The notes: generated from the sequence alone by a model not told the origin. Counted from the first letter of the stretch, positions 35,955 through 44,496 are shown. The stretch is 64,000 nt of DNA from Bradyrhizobium quebecense (GCF_013373795.3 NZ_CP088022.1:4960001-5024000); one strand, 5' to 3'. Made by a program: numbers and translations.

Positions 35955-37370
35955 TTAGGCAACGCGCTGCAACGGAGGCTGCTTCCATTGGCCTTTCAAA
36001 GCCTCTGCTTTGGGCCAGTATATGCGAAGCGTCGTCCAGAACGGTCCTTTGGGACAAGGCAGCCAGTTCGGCTCGCGATCCACTCCGGGCGATTCATTCT
36101 GAATGTAGAGTGTGTAACCACCATCGGGATCGCGCTTGAGGCTATCGTGCATTGCCGAATTGATCAGATAACGGTTGATCTTGTTGGCGTAGAGCAGGCT
36201 CGACGGCAGCTCGTACATCGTGAGGGACCAGAAGGCATTGGCCGGCGGCAATTGTCCTGACTTGAAGCGAAGCATGTAGCGGTTTGCACCATTGAGCATA
36301 CCGCCGTCTGCATCCCGGAAATAAGCCGGGTACATCGCCTCGTCCTTGGTATTGCCGTAGATGCCCAGCACGGCGGATGCCATTCGGGTCATGTAGTCGT
36401 TCTTCAGCATGGCCCGCGTGCCGAATCCGTCCGCCGCGGTGCGCTTGCCGGTATCGACCTCCTTCGCCTTGAACTCGGCTAACGCCTTCCATGCGTCTGC
36501 CATTCCGTCCGTCACGGCTTTGCGCATTTCGGGCGATAGGCCGCCCGGATCGAAGTTCTTTCCGGCCGCGATGTTCAGCCTCGCGAAGCGAGCCATCAGG
36601 GATCTTTCGGATGGATGGGTCGGACAGAACTGCAGGAGGAAATTCAACAGAACGAAGAACTCGGGCGAGCTCTTTTGCTCGTCTTGCACGAGTGGTGCTG
36701 GAAAATGGGTTGCGGACATTGGGGGCGGAGCCGGTCGCCCCAGGAAGCTGGATAGCGTCTGGACCTTGTAGCCAGCCTGAACTCGTTTGACCCCATCGAG
36801 GTCGGCTTGGTCGAACAGCTGCGTCCGGTAAAGCACCAGATTGAGCTCGGTCTCGGAACGGATGATCGCCTTGATGCCTTTCGGCCTCTCGCCTTTCCAT
36901 CGTGGGCCGGCCAGCAGGAAACTTCCGGAATCATTGCCCGTGGCACGGCTTCCTACATAGGCGAAGTTGAATGTGTAGAGATCGATGAACTGCAATGAAT
37001 AATACCGCCTCTTCTCGACGGCAGGCACTGTCAGCACCAGCGGTTCGGCACGCAGGTCAGCGCCGAGCTGAGAGTATGGGGTATCGGAATTCGGTGTCTG
37101 GATCGCCTTGTCGTCCGGAGTGAAGACACGCGCAACGCTGTTGATTGCATTCCATGGCGCCTTGAAGTCGGGATCGTCGCGATTGACGAAGTAAGACGTC
37201 ATGATGCGATAGTTTTCCAGCATCGGTACGCCGTAGATTGTCGCCTCCTTGGCGATAACTCGCGCATCGCTCGGTGCAAGCGATGCCGCCGCGGCGCCAT
37301 TCGTGTTAGCGCCGACGGATAGTGCAGCCGTCCCGAGTACAAAGTCGCGACGGGTTAGAAGCGTTGTCAT
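35955..37370 (-). CDS. DUF1254 domain protein with Tat-type leader
   Basis: A 471-residue protein. Its leader TLLTRRDFVLGTAALSVGA has the twin-arginine motif (RRDFV), so it is probably exported folded through Tat. Then come the DUF1254 block (ATIYGVPMLENYRIMTSYFV, TPNSDTPYSQLGADL, KRRYYSLQFIDLYTFNFAYV) and a DUF1214-like end (AFWSLTMYELPSSLLYANKI, LRIYWPKAEALKGQW). No metal or catalytic motif is obvious. It is the first gene of a two-gene operon, and its start is 64 bases from a perfect palindrome shared with the divergent regulator. Confidence 0.83.
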   Translation of the reverse strand: MTTLLTRRDFVLGTAALSVGANTNGAAAASLAPSDARVIAKEATIYGVPMLENYRIMTSYFVNRDDPDFKAPWNAINSVARVFTPDDKAIQTPNSDTPYSQLGADLRAEPLVLTVPAVEKRRYYSLQFIDLYTFNFAYVGSRATGNDSGSFLLAGPRWKGERPKGIKAIIRSETELNLVLYRTQLFDQADLDGVKRVQAGYKVQTLSSFLGRPAPPPMSATHFPAPLVQDEQKSSPEFFVLLNFLLQFCPTHPSERSLMARFARLNIAAGKNFDPGGLSPEMRKAVTDGMADAWKALAEFKAKEVDTGKRTAADGFGTRAMLKNDYMTRMASAVLGIYGNTKDEAMYPAYFRDADGGMLNGANRYMLRFKSGQLPPANAFWSLTMYELPSSLLYANKINRYLINSAMHDSLKRDPDGGYTLYIQNESPGVDREPNWLPCPKGPFWTTLRIYWPKAEALKGQWKQPPLQRVA

Positions 37371-37434
37371 CACTCGACCCCCCTCTCTTCCGAGCTGTAG
37401 GCGCCCTTGAGTTTAACCACCTCAAAATGCAAGA

Positions 37435-37452
37435 TTGTCCGAAATCGGACAA
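37435..37452. promoter_or_regulatory. Perfect palindrome between DUF1254 operon and Crp/Fnr gene
   Basis: TTGTCCGAAATCGGACAA is an exact inverted repeat (8-base arms, 2-base centre), 13 bases before the regulator's GTG and 64 before the DUF1254 ATG. It differs from the FixK/FNR box. Position suggests an operator for the adjacent regulator that would control both directions. Confidence 0.6.
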
Positions 37453-37465
37453 AGGGTGAGCGCTT

Positions 37466-38155
37466 GTGCAAAAAATATCTAAGGTTGAGTCTGAAAAAAT
37501 CGTAAGCTCGTCGGGCTGGCTCACCCGGGTACCAAGCAAGTTTCGGGCGGACGTGCTGGATCATTCGATATTGATTCAATTGAAAAAGGGAGAGGTGCTG
37601 TTTCACGTTGGCGATCCGCCCGGTGGAATTTACGGGCTCGTGGCTGGCACCATTAGCGTTAGTCTGGCGCCCCTCGATCACGCACCGCGCTTGATGCTGC
37701 TCGGTATACCCGGCCATTGGACGGGAGAGGCTTGTTTCCTGACAAGGAAGCCGCGACGAGGGGAAGTGAGGGCTGCCCTTGATACGACGCTGTTGCACGT
37801 GCCGCTCGATGCACTGGACCGAATGGCGGCGAAAGACCCCATGGTCTCGCACCACATCGCGCAAATCTTGATGATGAGCGTCGAAACTTTGCTTGAGGTC
37901 GTGCATGACTTGCAGAAGCCCCAAGCAGATCGTCGCATCGCCTCCGTCTTGCAGCGGACGATAAGAATTGGTGAAGCCCCTCTGCCCTCGACTCAAAGCG
38001 AGCTGGGCATCATGGCCAATGCATCACGCAAGCAGGTGAATGCCGCATTGAATCAATTCAAGGACGCTGGCTGGCTCACGAACACCTATCGCTCGATCAT
38101 AGTAAATGACGTTGATGCGCTTCGCCGATATGCCGAAGCGGAGAGGAATGATTGA
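37466..38155 (+). CDS. Crp/Fnr-family transcriptional regulator
   Basis: A 229-residue protein with a cyclic-nucleotide-binding-like beta roll (about 30-130: KKGEVLFHVGDPPGGIYGLV), a long dimer helix (about 135-165) and a winged helix-turn-helix near the end (TQSELGIMANASRKQVNAAL). No N-terminal cysteine cluster is present, so it is not an oxygen-sensing iron-sulfur FNR. The recognition helix (ASRKQVNAALN) lacks the Glu of FNR/FixK that reads TTGAT, which agrees with the different palindrome in front of it. The start is GTG at 37466. The ligand is unknown. Confidence 0.85.
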   Translation: MQKISKVESEKIVSSSGWLTRVPSKFRADVLDHSILIQLKKGEVLFHVGDPPGGIYGLVAGTISVSLAPLDHAPRLMLLGIPGHWTGEACFLTRKPRRGEVRAALDTTLLHVPLDALDRMAAKDPMVSHHIAQILMMSVETLLEVVHDLQKPQADRRIASVLQRTIRIGEAPLPSTQSELGIMANASRKQVNAALNQFKDAGWLTNTYRSIIVNDVDALRRYAEAERND

Positions 38156-38343
38156 GATTCGCGGCTTGCGCGTGATTTTACTCGCCGGTGCGCAAAATTT
38201 GTTGGGAAACCGCAGACTGGAATCGCCGCCCAGTCGACCCGTCCTAAGAGTGCTTTATGCAATGGCACACGATCATGCATGCCGTCCTGCAGGGATATCC
38301 AGATTGCCACTTTCAAACGGTGGCTGGCGCCTCGCTGCTAGCC

Positions 38344-38616
38344 CGCCCTTGGTGCGCGCCTTAGCGAAAGCCTCGATCTGAGGACTCCCACCTTTCGCCC
38401 CTGGTCCCTGCACTCAATGGCAGTCAGGTTCGGCCCGTGGTGGTTATGACGGACAATCACCACGTCATGTTCGCGAAGCCGCCTGGTGTCCTTGTCGGGC
38501 AATCGTAGGGAGGAAGCCACAATCACTCCGTCCTGGTGCGCGAACATGCGCTCCAAGACGGCGGCTAAATTATGGAATCGCTGACCAGGCCGTTCAAGAG
38601 AGACGGTTTCTTTCAC
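38344..38616 (-). pseudogene. Possible remnant of a restriction-endonuclease-fold protein
   Basis: The frame gives HQDGVIVASSLRLPDKDTRR, REHDVVIVRHNHHGPNLTAI and ECRDQGRKVGV, a pattern (D, then E-x-R with nearby Lys) like the nuclease core of Mrr-type domains. At about 38375 one added base would continue PQIEAFAKARTKGGLA, as such domains do; instead the frame ends at 38338. The N-terminus begins MKETVSLERPGQRFHNLAAV, and the rest of the protein is missing. The assignment is tentative. Confidence 0.35.
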
Positions 38617-39172
38617 GGTGCAGATCCTACCCCGATCGTGTCAACTTTGTACCCCAAATAGGACTACCAGCCTTCGCCATCTTTCGAAAGGAGGCCTTAC
38701 AGGGTTATGGAGTAGATATAAGTCGAGCTTGTCGCGAGTCTCCTGTTCGACGTCGAGCGGCTTGAAGTTTGCCCGCCCAGTTCTTCATCGCGAAACCCCG
38801 TCCTCCGAGCCCAAGGTCAGAAGCTACAATTTTCGTGGTGACGAAGCGTAACGTCGGGTAACCGGCCGTAACAGCCTTTGTCGCGACAATCATTGGTTTT
38901 GCTGTCGGTCCGAACGATCGGATACAAGGGACAACAGTGCAGCGGCGGAGAGAGTGTCAGTCAACCCCCATTGAAAGATATAGCATTTTCGGACCTCCCA
39001 GACCAAAACCCACCGTTTGAGAACGGCAATTCAGGTTGCTGGCAAACAACCACGTCTGCGCGATTTGATCGTGTCTTCTGGAAATGTCTGCGAAGGGGGC
39101 GCGTCGGAAACTCTTCCTCAACCCGTAGATGTTGTAAATTTCTCAACCACATCCAAGGAGCGGAATGTCCAG
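38617..39172. other. Intergenic stretch, no confident gene
   Basis: No frame here has clear coding character. A minus-strand piece near 38705-38790 reads ANFKPLDVEQETRDKLDLYL and could be a fragment of a lost gene, but it has no start or recognised family. Confidence 0.4.
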
Positions 39173-39370
39173 ATGGGGGCCCCGATTAGCGACACCGCCT
39201 CCACAATCCTGTTGATCACGCTCCTTGTTCTGGGGTTCGTCGCAACGGTCCTGTGGGGGCCGTCCTTCGAGCGGCTCGGCGACGACGTTGAGGCCCCGTA
39301 TATCTTCAAGCTGGTCGGCATCGGGCTGATCGGGTTCTTCTTGATCGCAATCACCTTCCGGCTCATCTGA
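39173..39370 (+). CDS. Small two-helix membrane protein (65 aa)
   Basis: The protein starts MGAPISDTASTILLITLLVL and has two hydrophobic helices (about 10-28 and 45-63), ending FFLIAITFRLI. An AAGGAG lies 12 bases before the ATG. It shows no known motif. The rest of the frame upstream to 39017 is not convincing. It is convergent with the ATPase inhibitor gene at 39541. Confidence 0.5.
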   Translation: MGAPISDTASTILLITLLVLGFVATVLWGPSFERLGDDVEAPYIFKLVGIGLIGFFLIAITFRLI

Positions 39371-39540
39371 ACAAAACCCCTTGGAAGGGCGGCTCCTCAA
39401 GGTCAACCTTCTTGAAGTCTGCTTCGGGTCTTGGCTGTGTGAAAACGCCGAGACGCTCAACGACGAGAGGCTAAACCATTCGTCTGTAACTGTTTTTGCT
39501 CCTCGCATCGCAAGCGAACTCAGAGAACGAACTGGAAAAA

Positions 39541-39867
39541 CTAATTCTCGCGGCGTTCTGATTCGATCTGTGCCAGCGCAATGTGAAAAAACTCGTCCAT
39601 CTTCCGGGCGACCTGCTGCTTCGAAATGCTTTTGGGTGCAAGGTCGTTCGCCACCTTGCGCAAGGTATCGTCGCTGGTCTGGCTCGCGAGGTTGGCCGTG
39701 ACGAGCTCGTTCGCATAGGCGGCCGCAGCATCTCCAGTCAGGCCGAGCTGCCCCGCGGTCCAGTTGCCAAGCATCTTGTTGCACCTCGCAACAACCTTGA
39801 ATCTCAGCTCTTCATCATGGATGAATTTGGCTTCGAAGCCTTGTTCGCGTTTGTCGAAGGTTGTCAT
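39541..39867 (-). CDS. ATPase inhibitor zeta subunit (DUF1476 family)
   Basis: A 108-residue DUF1476 protein: MTTFDKREQGFEAKFIHDEE, LRFKVVARCNKMLGNWTAGQ and LGLTGDAAAAYANELV. In Paracoccus and other alphaproteobacteria this family is the zeta subunit, whose N-terminal segment inserts into F1 and blocks ATP hydrolysis. Here it follows, by 30 bases, a gene for the other F1 inhibitor, epsilon, and no other ATP synthase gene is in the island. A FixK/FNR-like box lies before the pair. I chose ATG 39867, since MGSK before it is not family-like. An inhibitory role is inferred. Confidence 0.85.
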   Translation of the reverse strand: MTTFDKREQGFEAKFIHDEELRFKVVARCNKMLGNWTAGQLGLTGDAAAAYANELVTANLASQTSDDTLRKVANDLAPKSISKQQVARKMDEFFHIALAQIESERREN

Positions 39868-39897
39868 TTTTGATCCCACCCGGATTTGTGCACGCTG

Positions 39898-40308
39898 TTA
39901 GAAGGCGGTCGCAGCCGCCAGGCTCGTACGGATAGACTTGTAGTGGTCGAGCAACGCAATGGCTCGATCGAGTTCAGTGCCGACCGGCTGTTTCTCCAGA
40001 CTTTGCTGCAACTCCTCGATCATCGAGTGAAATTCGGCCAGGTCAAACTCTTCAACGGGGGAAGCCGACTCCGCAAGGATCGTGCGCTCCTCTCCGGAAA
40101 ATTCGGCCAGCCCTCCCAAAGCCACAAATTTCCTGGTGGTATTGCCAGCCATCACGGTCACAATCCCCGGTCTGAGCATTGCGACGATCGCCGCATGGCC
40201 GGAAAGCACACCAAAATCCCCCTCCACGCCGGGCAGGTCAGCCTGGTCGACTCGATCGGAAAACAACAGACTTTCAGGCGAGACGAGGGTCAGCCGGAAA
40301 GTCGGCAT
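39898..40308 (-). CDS. atpC: F1FO ATP synthase epsilon subunit (orphan)
   Basis: A 136-residue epsilon subunit. The N-terminal beta sandwich is clear: FRLTLVSPESLLFSDRVDQA, LPGVEGDFGVLSGHAAIVAM, GGLAEFSGEERTILAE. The C-terminal helical hairpin (FHSMIEELQQSLEKQ onward) can block rotation and ATP hydrolysis. The epsilon gene normally ends the atp operon, but here it stands alone with the zeta inhibitor gene. The ATG at 40308 is preceded by a FixK/FNR-like box 67 bases upstream. The divergent gene is murJ. It may replace or supplement the housekeeping subunit in low oxygen. Confidence 0.88.
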   Translation of the reverse strand: MPTFRLTLVSPESLLFSDRVDQADLPGVEGDFGVLSGHAAIVAMLRPGIVTVMAGNTTRKFVALGGLAEFSGEERTILAESASPVEEFDLAEFHSMIEELQQSLEKQPVGTELDRAIALLDHYKSIRTSLAAATAF

Positions 40309-40374
40309 AGTCGCTTCCTGTCGTCCGGGCAGTTGGATTTCAAAAACACGGTAACTCCGGGACACCAGGCCTCA

Positions 40375-40388
40375 TTGATCTGCGTCAA
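40375..40388. promoter_or_regulatory. FixK/FNR-like box (TTGATCTGCGTCAA)
   Basis: One mismatch from TTGAT-N4-ATCAA. It is 67 bases before the atpC-like ATG (minus strand) and 103 before the murJ start (plus strand). Confidence 0.6.
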
Positions 40389-40490
40389 GCGGAGAACAGA
40401 CCGGCTCTCCCAAGGTGGGCTTTCAACGCATGACCGCTCGCTCAGCGCGGCAATCGTGGATTTTGTCGGCTTCTTGCAGGAGATTGGCGC

Positions 40491-42119
40491 TTGGCCGAAC
40501 AACAGGACCGCGCGGGTCAGGCGCGCGTCATCGGCATCGCCTCCATCATCTGGGCCAGCTCGATCTTCCTGAGCCGCGTGATGGGGCTGGTCCGCGAACA
40601 GATCATCGGCCGCACCCTGGGTGCGAGCCGCGTGGCCGATCTCTATTTTGCAAGCTTCACGTTGCCCGATTTCCTCAACTACCTGCTGGCGGCCGGCGCG
40701 CTGTCGATCGTGTTCATCCCGATCTTTCTCGCGCATCTGGAGCGCGGCGACCACGAACGCGGCTGGGAATCCTTCAGCGTGATCGCGAACTTCATCGTCG
40801 TGGTCGGGACCATTGGCATCGGTCTGCTGATGATATTCGCCCGTCCGCTGGCAACTCTGGTTGCCCCGGGGTTCAGCAGTGACGGCGATGTCGAAACCCT
40901 CGTTCGGCTGACGCGGATCATCTTGCCGGCTCAGTTTTTCCACGTGATCGGAGGCTTGCTGTCGGCCGCGTTGCAGGCGCAGAACCTCCACGCCCTGCCG
41001 GCGATGGCTCCGCTGGTTTATTCGGCCGGGATCATCATCGGCGGTCTGATCGGAGCCCACTATCCGCAACTCGGGGCGGAAGGGTTCGCCTGGGGCGTGC
41101 TGGCCGGCTCCATCGCCGGCCCGTTTGCGTTGCCATTATACGGCTGTATGAAAACCAGGATGCGCTGGACTGCCCTCTTCACCTTCCGCAATCCGGACCT
41201 CAGACGCTATCTCTGGCTGTCGGTGCCGATCATGATCGGATTCTCGATCGTCGTGGTCGACGAATGGATCGTGAAGAACCAGGCGTCATATCTGGGAGCC
41301 GGGAGCCTGTCGTATCTGCAATACGGCCGGACGCTGATGAAGGTCCCGATGGGCATGTTCGGAATGGCGGCCGGGGTGGCGGCCTATCCGACCATCAGCG
41401 GCCTGGTCGCCGCCGGGCGCATCGTCGAAGCCTACGGCCTGCTGTGCCGCGCGGTTCGCCTGATGCTGCTCCTCACCTTCGCGGCGCAGGTGTGCCTGAC
41501 GATCGCGGGTTTCGAGGCGGTGTATCTGATCTGGGGCCTGTTCGCGGACCGCTTCACCGTTGCTGACGCGCAGCAAACGGCAACCGTGCTCGCCTATCTC
41601 TGCCTCGGGCTCAGTGCCTGGGCGGCGCAAACGGTGATCAGCCGGGGCTTCTATGCTCTCGAGAGCACATGGTTGCCGACCATCATCGGCACTGCCGTCG
41701 CCATCGTTATGGTACCCCTCTACGTGGTGCTGCGGCAGCAATACGGCACGATCGGCCTTGCCATCGCCAGCTCTACGTCAATCATGGTCTACGTGATCCT
41801 GCTCGGCTGGCTGCAGCGCCGCCGTTTCGAGAAAGAGGCGGCAGCCAGAGGCACCCGGCTCCTTCGGGGGAGCCAGGAGATGCTCGGCCCTGTGCTCCGC
41901 CTGGCCGCGGCCGCCGCCATTGCGACGGGCCTGGGCCTCATCGCGAGGACACAATTGTTGTCCTGGCTTCCTGACATGGACCTCGCGACAATCCTGCTCC
42001 GCGCCACGCTGCTCTGCATGTTCGGCATTGGGGCCTATCTAGGCTTGGCCCGCTCCTTCCTGGTGACGGACGTGATCGAGTTCGAAGTCAAACTATTCCG
42101 GAAATTGCGTCTCGGCTAA
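40491..42119 (+). CDS. murJ: MurJ/MviN-type lipid II flippase homologue
   Basis: A 542-residue membrane protein with about 14 helices. The MurJ signature region near the start is visible: SRVMGLVREQIIGRTLGASR, ADLYFASFTLPDFLNYLLAA and GALSIVFIPIF, with later QNLHALPAMAPLVYSAGIII and ASYLGAGSLSYLQYGRTLMK. It would flip lipid-linked peptidoglycan precursor to the periplasm. The start is taken as TTG 40491 (LAEQQDRAGQARV), preceded by CAGGAG. This is probably an extra copy in addition to a chromosomal murJ. Its second half is GC-rich like the host, unlike many island genes. Confidence 0.85.
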   Translation: MAEQQDRAGQARVIGIASIIWASSIFLSRVMGLVREQIIGRTLGASRVADLYFASFTLPDFLNYLLAAGALSIVFIPIFLAHLERGDHERGWESFSVIANFIVVVGTIGIGLLMIFARPLATLVAPGFSSDGDVETLVRLTRIILPAQFFHVIGGLLSAALQAQNLHALPAMAPLVYSAGIIIGGLIGAHYPQLGAEGFAWGVLAGSIAGPFALPLYGCMKTRMRWTALFTFRNPDLRRYLWLSVPIMIGFSIVVVDEWIVKNQASYLGAGSLSYLQYGRTLMKVPMGMFGMAAGVAAYPTISGLVAAGRIVEAYGLLCRAVRLMLLLTFAAQVCLTIAGFEAVYLIWGLFADRFTVADAQQTATVLAYLCLGLSAWAAQTVISRGFYALESTWLPTIIGTAVAIVMVPLYVVLRQQYGTIGLAIASSTSIMVYVILLGWLQRRRFEKEAAARGTRLLRGSQEMLGPVLRLAAAAAIATGLGLIARTQLLSWLPDMDLATILLRATLLCMFGIGAYLGLARSFLVTDVIEFEVKLFRKLRLG

Positions 42120-42265
42120 CCGACCGCGGTCTTTTCCGCTGTTGGACACGGATGGCTGATCTCCGGAGAACTCCTTAAGGAAGTCGCCTTAAGAGAACGC
42201 GCGAAGTTTTGGACGAGGCAGATTTCGTCTAGGAAAGGCCGACGGACAGCTCTTCGGAGGCGTTG

Positions 42266-42466
42266 ATGAATCATTCGATTTGCAGTGCTGATCGCGCCAC
42301 TCACCTCAAGATCGTGGTCGTGGCGCTGGCGGCCGCAATCTCGCTGGCTGCGCTTGCCATATCTTCGCACATCACAGCCGAAGTGGCATCCGACAAGATC
42401 ACCGCGGTTATCAAAGCGGGGAAGCCGGTAGCGATGACCCGTACAGATCTGACGGTTATGCGCTGA
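42266..42466 (+). CDS. Small membrane protein, paralogue of 15119-15319
   Basis: A 66-residue protein starting MNHSICSADRATHLKIVVVA after a strong GGAGG. One hydrophobic segment (VVVALAAAISLAALAIS) and a tail with VIKAGKPVAMTRTDLTV follow. The beginning and the KAGKP tail match the protein at 15119-15319. The gene lies between murJ and the diheme cytochrome c. It may be a small periplasm-facing factor; family unknown. Confidence 0.6.
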   Translation: MNHSICSADRATHLKIVVVALAAAISLAALAISSHITAEVASDKITAVIKAGKPVAMTRTDLTVMR

Positions 42467-42546
42467 TCCGAGGATGGTCGCGCAGATCCGCGGCAGACCA
42501 TGTGTTTCGCCAAACCGTGCGCCGCAACCCAGTTTTGACCGACGCC

Positions 42547-42560
42547 TTGATTGAGATCAA
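42547..42560 (+). promoter_or_regulatory. FixK/FNR-type box (TTGATTGAGATCAA)
   Basis: A perfect TTGAT-N4-ATCAA site. The distance to the cytochrome ATG at 42596 is only 35 bases, so with the usual 41.5-base spacing the transcript would start almost at the start codon. Confidence 0.68.
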
Positions 42561-42595
42561 CGTTGACAGGCGATTGGACCCCCATTCTCACAATC

Positions 42596-43339
42596 ATGAC
42601 CGAGAAACCGGGCAAGATCCTGCGAACGCTGCTATTGGCCACGATCCTTGCAACGTTTTCGTTGCCGAGTGAGGCGGGGCCGCCTGATGTTGCGCCAGCC
42701 GGAAGCCAGCCTTCCGCGTTATCAGACCTTATGATCAGACTTCAATTCCAGCACATCAAGCTGTGGTTTGCAGGCCGCCTCAACAACTGGAGCCTTGCGA
42801 CCTACGAGGCTCAACAGATCGACGCCAGCCTCAAAAACATGAGCAAGCCATCGCCCGGCGGCGCGGACGCCAATCGTGCCATCGAAAAACTGCAGGCGGT
42901 CCGCGAAGCGATACAATCGCTGGACGTTTCCGCCTTCACCCAAGCCTATTCGGCCCTCACGAACGAATGCAACGGCTGCCACCGCGCCAATGGTTACGCT
43001 TCGATCACCATCCAGGTCCCCGTCAACTCGCCATTTCCCGACCAACTCTTCACGGATCAGGTGGCCGACGGGCGCGCGCTCGCCAATGCCTCCTGCGGCG
43101 GTTGTCACGTCGTCTCGGATGGGGCGAAAGACACACCGGCGTCTGGCTTCCCTGCCCCGCGCTTCGTGGAAATCAGCAAGCGGGCATCGTTTTCCGCCGA
43201 TGGTCTTCGACAATATCTCATGTCAGGACATCGCAGGCTGGGACCGGATCAGGCCATGCCAAATCCGAGACTTGCGGACTACCAGATCGAGGCGATTGTC
43301 GCGTACTTTGAGATTTTACGTACCGGCGGGTCGCGCTAA
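42596..43339 (+). CDS. Diheme c-type cytochrome
   Basis: A 247-residue exported protein. A signal peptide (KILRTLLLATILATFSLPSE) is followed by a helical region (about 45-120: LMIRLQFQHIKLWFAGRLNN) like the four-helix class of cytochromes. Heme motifs are CNGCH (125-129) and CGGCH (167-171), and a MPNP with Met221 could be an axial ligand. It may pass electrons to a terminal reductase or oxidase, but no partner is adjacent. A perfect FixK/FNR box lies just before it, so low-oxygen expression is likely. I chose the ATG at 42596, which gives a clean leader. Confidence 0.85.
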   Translation: MTEKPGKILRTLLLATILATFSLPSEAGPPDVAPAGSQPSALSDLMIRLQFQHIKLWFAGRLNNWSLATYEAQQIDASLKNMSKPSPGGADANRAIEKLQAVREAIQSLDVSAFTQAYSALTNECNGCHRANGYASITIQVPVNSPFPDQLFTDQVADGRALANASCGGCHVVSDGAKDTPASGFPAPRFVEISKRASFSADGLRQYLMSGHRRLGPDQAMPNPRLADYQIEAIVAYFEILRTGGSR

Positions 43340-43796
43340 GGCAAGTGCTCCTTGTTACGGGCAATCATGAACGGCTATCTCCGCACCATATGATTTGTCG
43401 GCGTTACCGTGCTGGCCGGCGGAGCTTCAGAGATCGCAAGCGTTAGCCAGGTGTTCCAGCCGGACGGCCGGTTGGCGGCATCTGGCCGATACTGAACTGG
43501 TGATCAGAGCCTAGGCCAGAAGCAATGCGACCGCGCGGCGTTTTTAGCGTGATCGAATGATGGAGAGCTGAGCTCCTCCGCTTTGTCACTCTTGCTCCAC
43601 GGCCACCGAGCACACGTGCCATCGCCTATTGCTTGTAAGCTGCTCGTGCACGTGCATGGCACCTACGTAGGCAGACGGCCAAACTCGTCTTGCTGAAAAC
43701 GACCTCGCTCCAAGACGAGCTCACAGGGCCGCTGACAATCATCCCTTTCAGAGGGCGTCGGAGGACACCGATAGCGACGCGGTACCGCCAGCTACG
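43340..43796. other. Intergenic stretch, no confident gene
   Basis: About 450 bases after the cytochrome gene and before a convergent membrane-protein gene. I found no frame with coding character, no FixK/FNR box and no clear hairpin. Confidence 0.4.
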
Positions 43797-44264
43797 TCAG
43801 GAAATGTGCGTGCGGGCCCGCGCAATGATGCCGGCGGCGATCTGCATCGACGCACCAAAAGCCCAGCCCCAAAACACGGCCCTGGCGCCTTGAGGACGTG
43901 TAACCTCGTCGAGAATGATGCTGCTTACCGCAATAGCGGCCATAACCGCGGCGAGAAAGGTGCCGGCCGCGCTGAGCAGCTCGACGGCGTCCGCCCTGGA
44001 TCCGAAGCCGCGCGGCGACAGCTCTCTGATTTTCTGCGGAGCAGGAGGCAGATCGATGCCGAGATAGAAGCCGGCTGCCCCATAAATCGTCACGGCCATG
44101 ATCACGGCGTCCGAGCCGAACAGATTGAAATCTGATCTTGCGACGTGAGCTGCCACGAACAACCCACACGATCCACCGGCCAAAGCCAGTCCCGCTCGCT
44201 CCACGACATGAGCGAACCTGCTGAGCGGGGAGCGCGTTTTCCAGTTTTCATAGTGTCTGACCAT
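43797..44264 (-). CDS. Hypothetical four-helix membrane protein
   Basis: A 155-residue protein starting MVRHYENWKTRSPLSRFAHV with AGAGGAAA just before the ATG at 44264. Four hydrophobic segments are visible: LALAGGSCGLFVAAHVA, AVIMAVTIYGAAGFYLGIDL, LLSAAGTFLAAVMAAIAVSS and VFWGWAFGASMQIAAGIIA. A conserved FGSDAVIMAVTIYGAAGFYL region suggests a real family, which I do not recognise. A FixK/FNR-like box lies 34 bases upstream. Longer starts to 44378 are unlikely, because that part overlaps the box. Confidence 0.65.
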   Translation of the reverse strand: MVRHYENWKTRSPLSRFAHVVERAGLALAGGSCGLFVAAHVARSDFNLFGSDAVIMAVTIYGAAGFYLGIDLPPAPQKIRELSPRGFGSRADAVELLSAAGTFLAAVMAAIAVSSIILDEVTRPQGARAVFWGWAFGASMQIAAGIIARARTHIS

Positions 44265-44297
44265 TTTCCTCTGATAGCGACTTCTCAAGTGGTCCCC

Positions 44298-44311
44298 TTG
44301 AGCGGGATCAA
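44298..44311 (-). promoter_or_regulatory. FixK/FNR-like box (TTGAGCGGGATCAA)
   Basis: One mismatch from TTGAT-N4-ATCAA, the same TTGAG variant as the site at 31276. It is 34 bases before the membrane-protein ATG at 44264. Confidence 0.5.
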
Positions 44312-44337
44312 ACAACGCGCGCCGCTGCGAAGGTCGG

Positions 44338-44496
44338 GCCATCGGCGACGTTCTGACGCAATTTGTTTCCGTCAACAAGGTCGATCTGCTGGTCGTAGGT
44401 GCATACGGTCACTCCCGTTTTCGCGAGTTCATCCTGGGTGGCGCCACCAAGTCGATCATGTCGCGACCGCCGGTGCCAACGCTCCTTTCGCACTGA
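44338..44496 (+). pseudogene. C-terminal fragment of a universal stress protein
   Basis: AIGDVLTQFVSVNKVDLLVV then GAYGHSRFREFILGGATKSI ends at a TGA at 44494-44496. This is the nucleotide-binding C-terminus of a UspA domain, and the N-terminal half is missing. The same GAYGHSR motif is in the tandem universal stress protein at 51659-52440. A relic. Confidence 0.7.
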
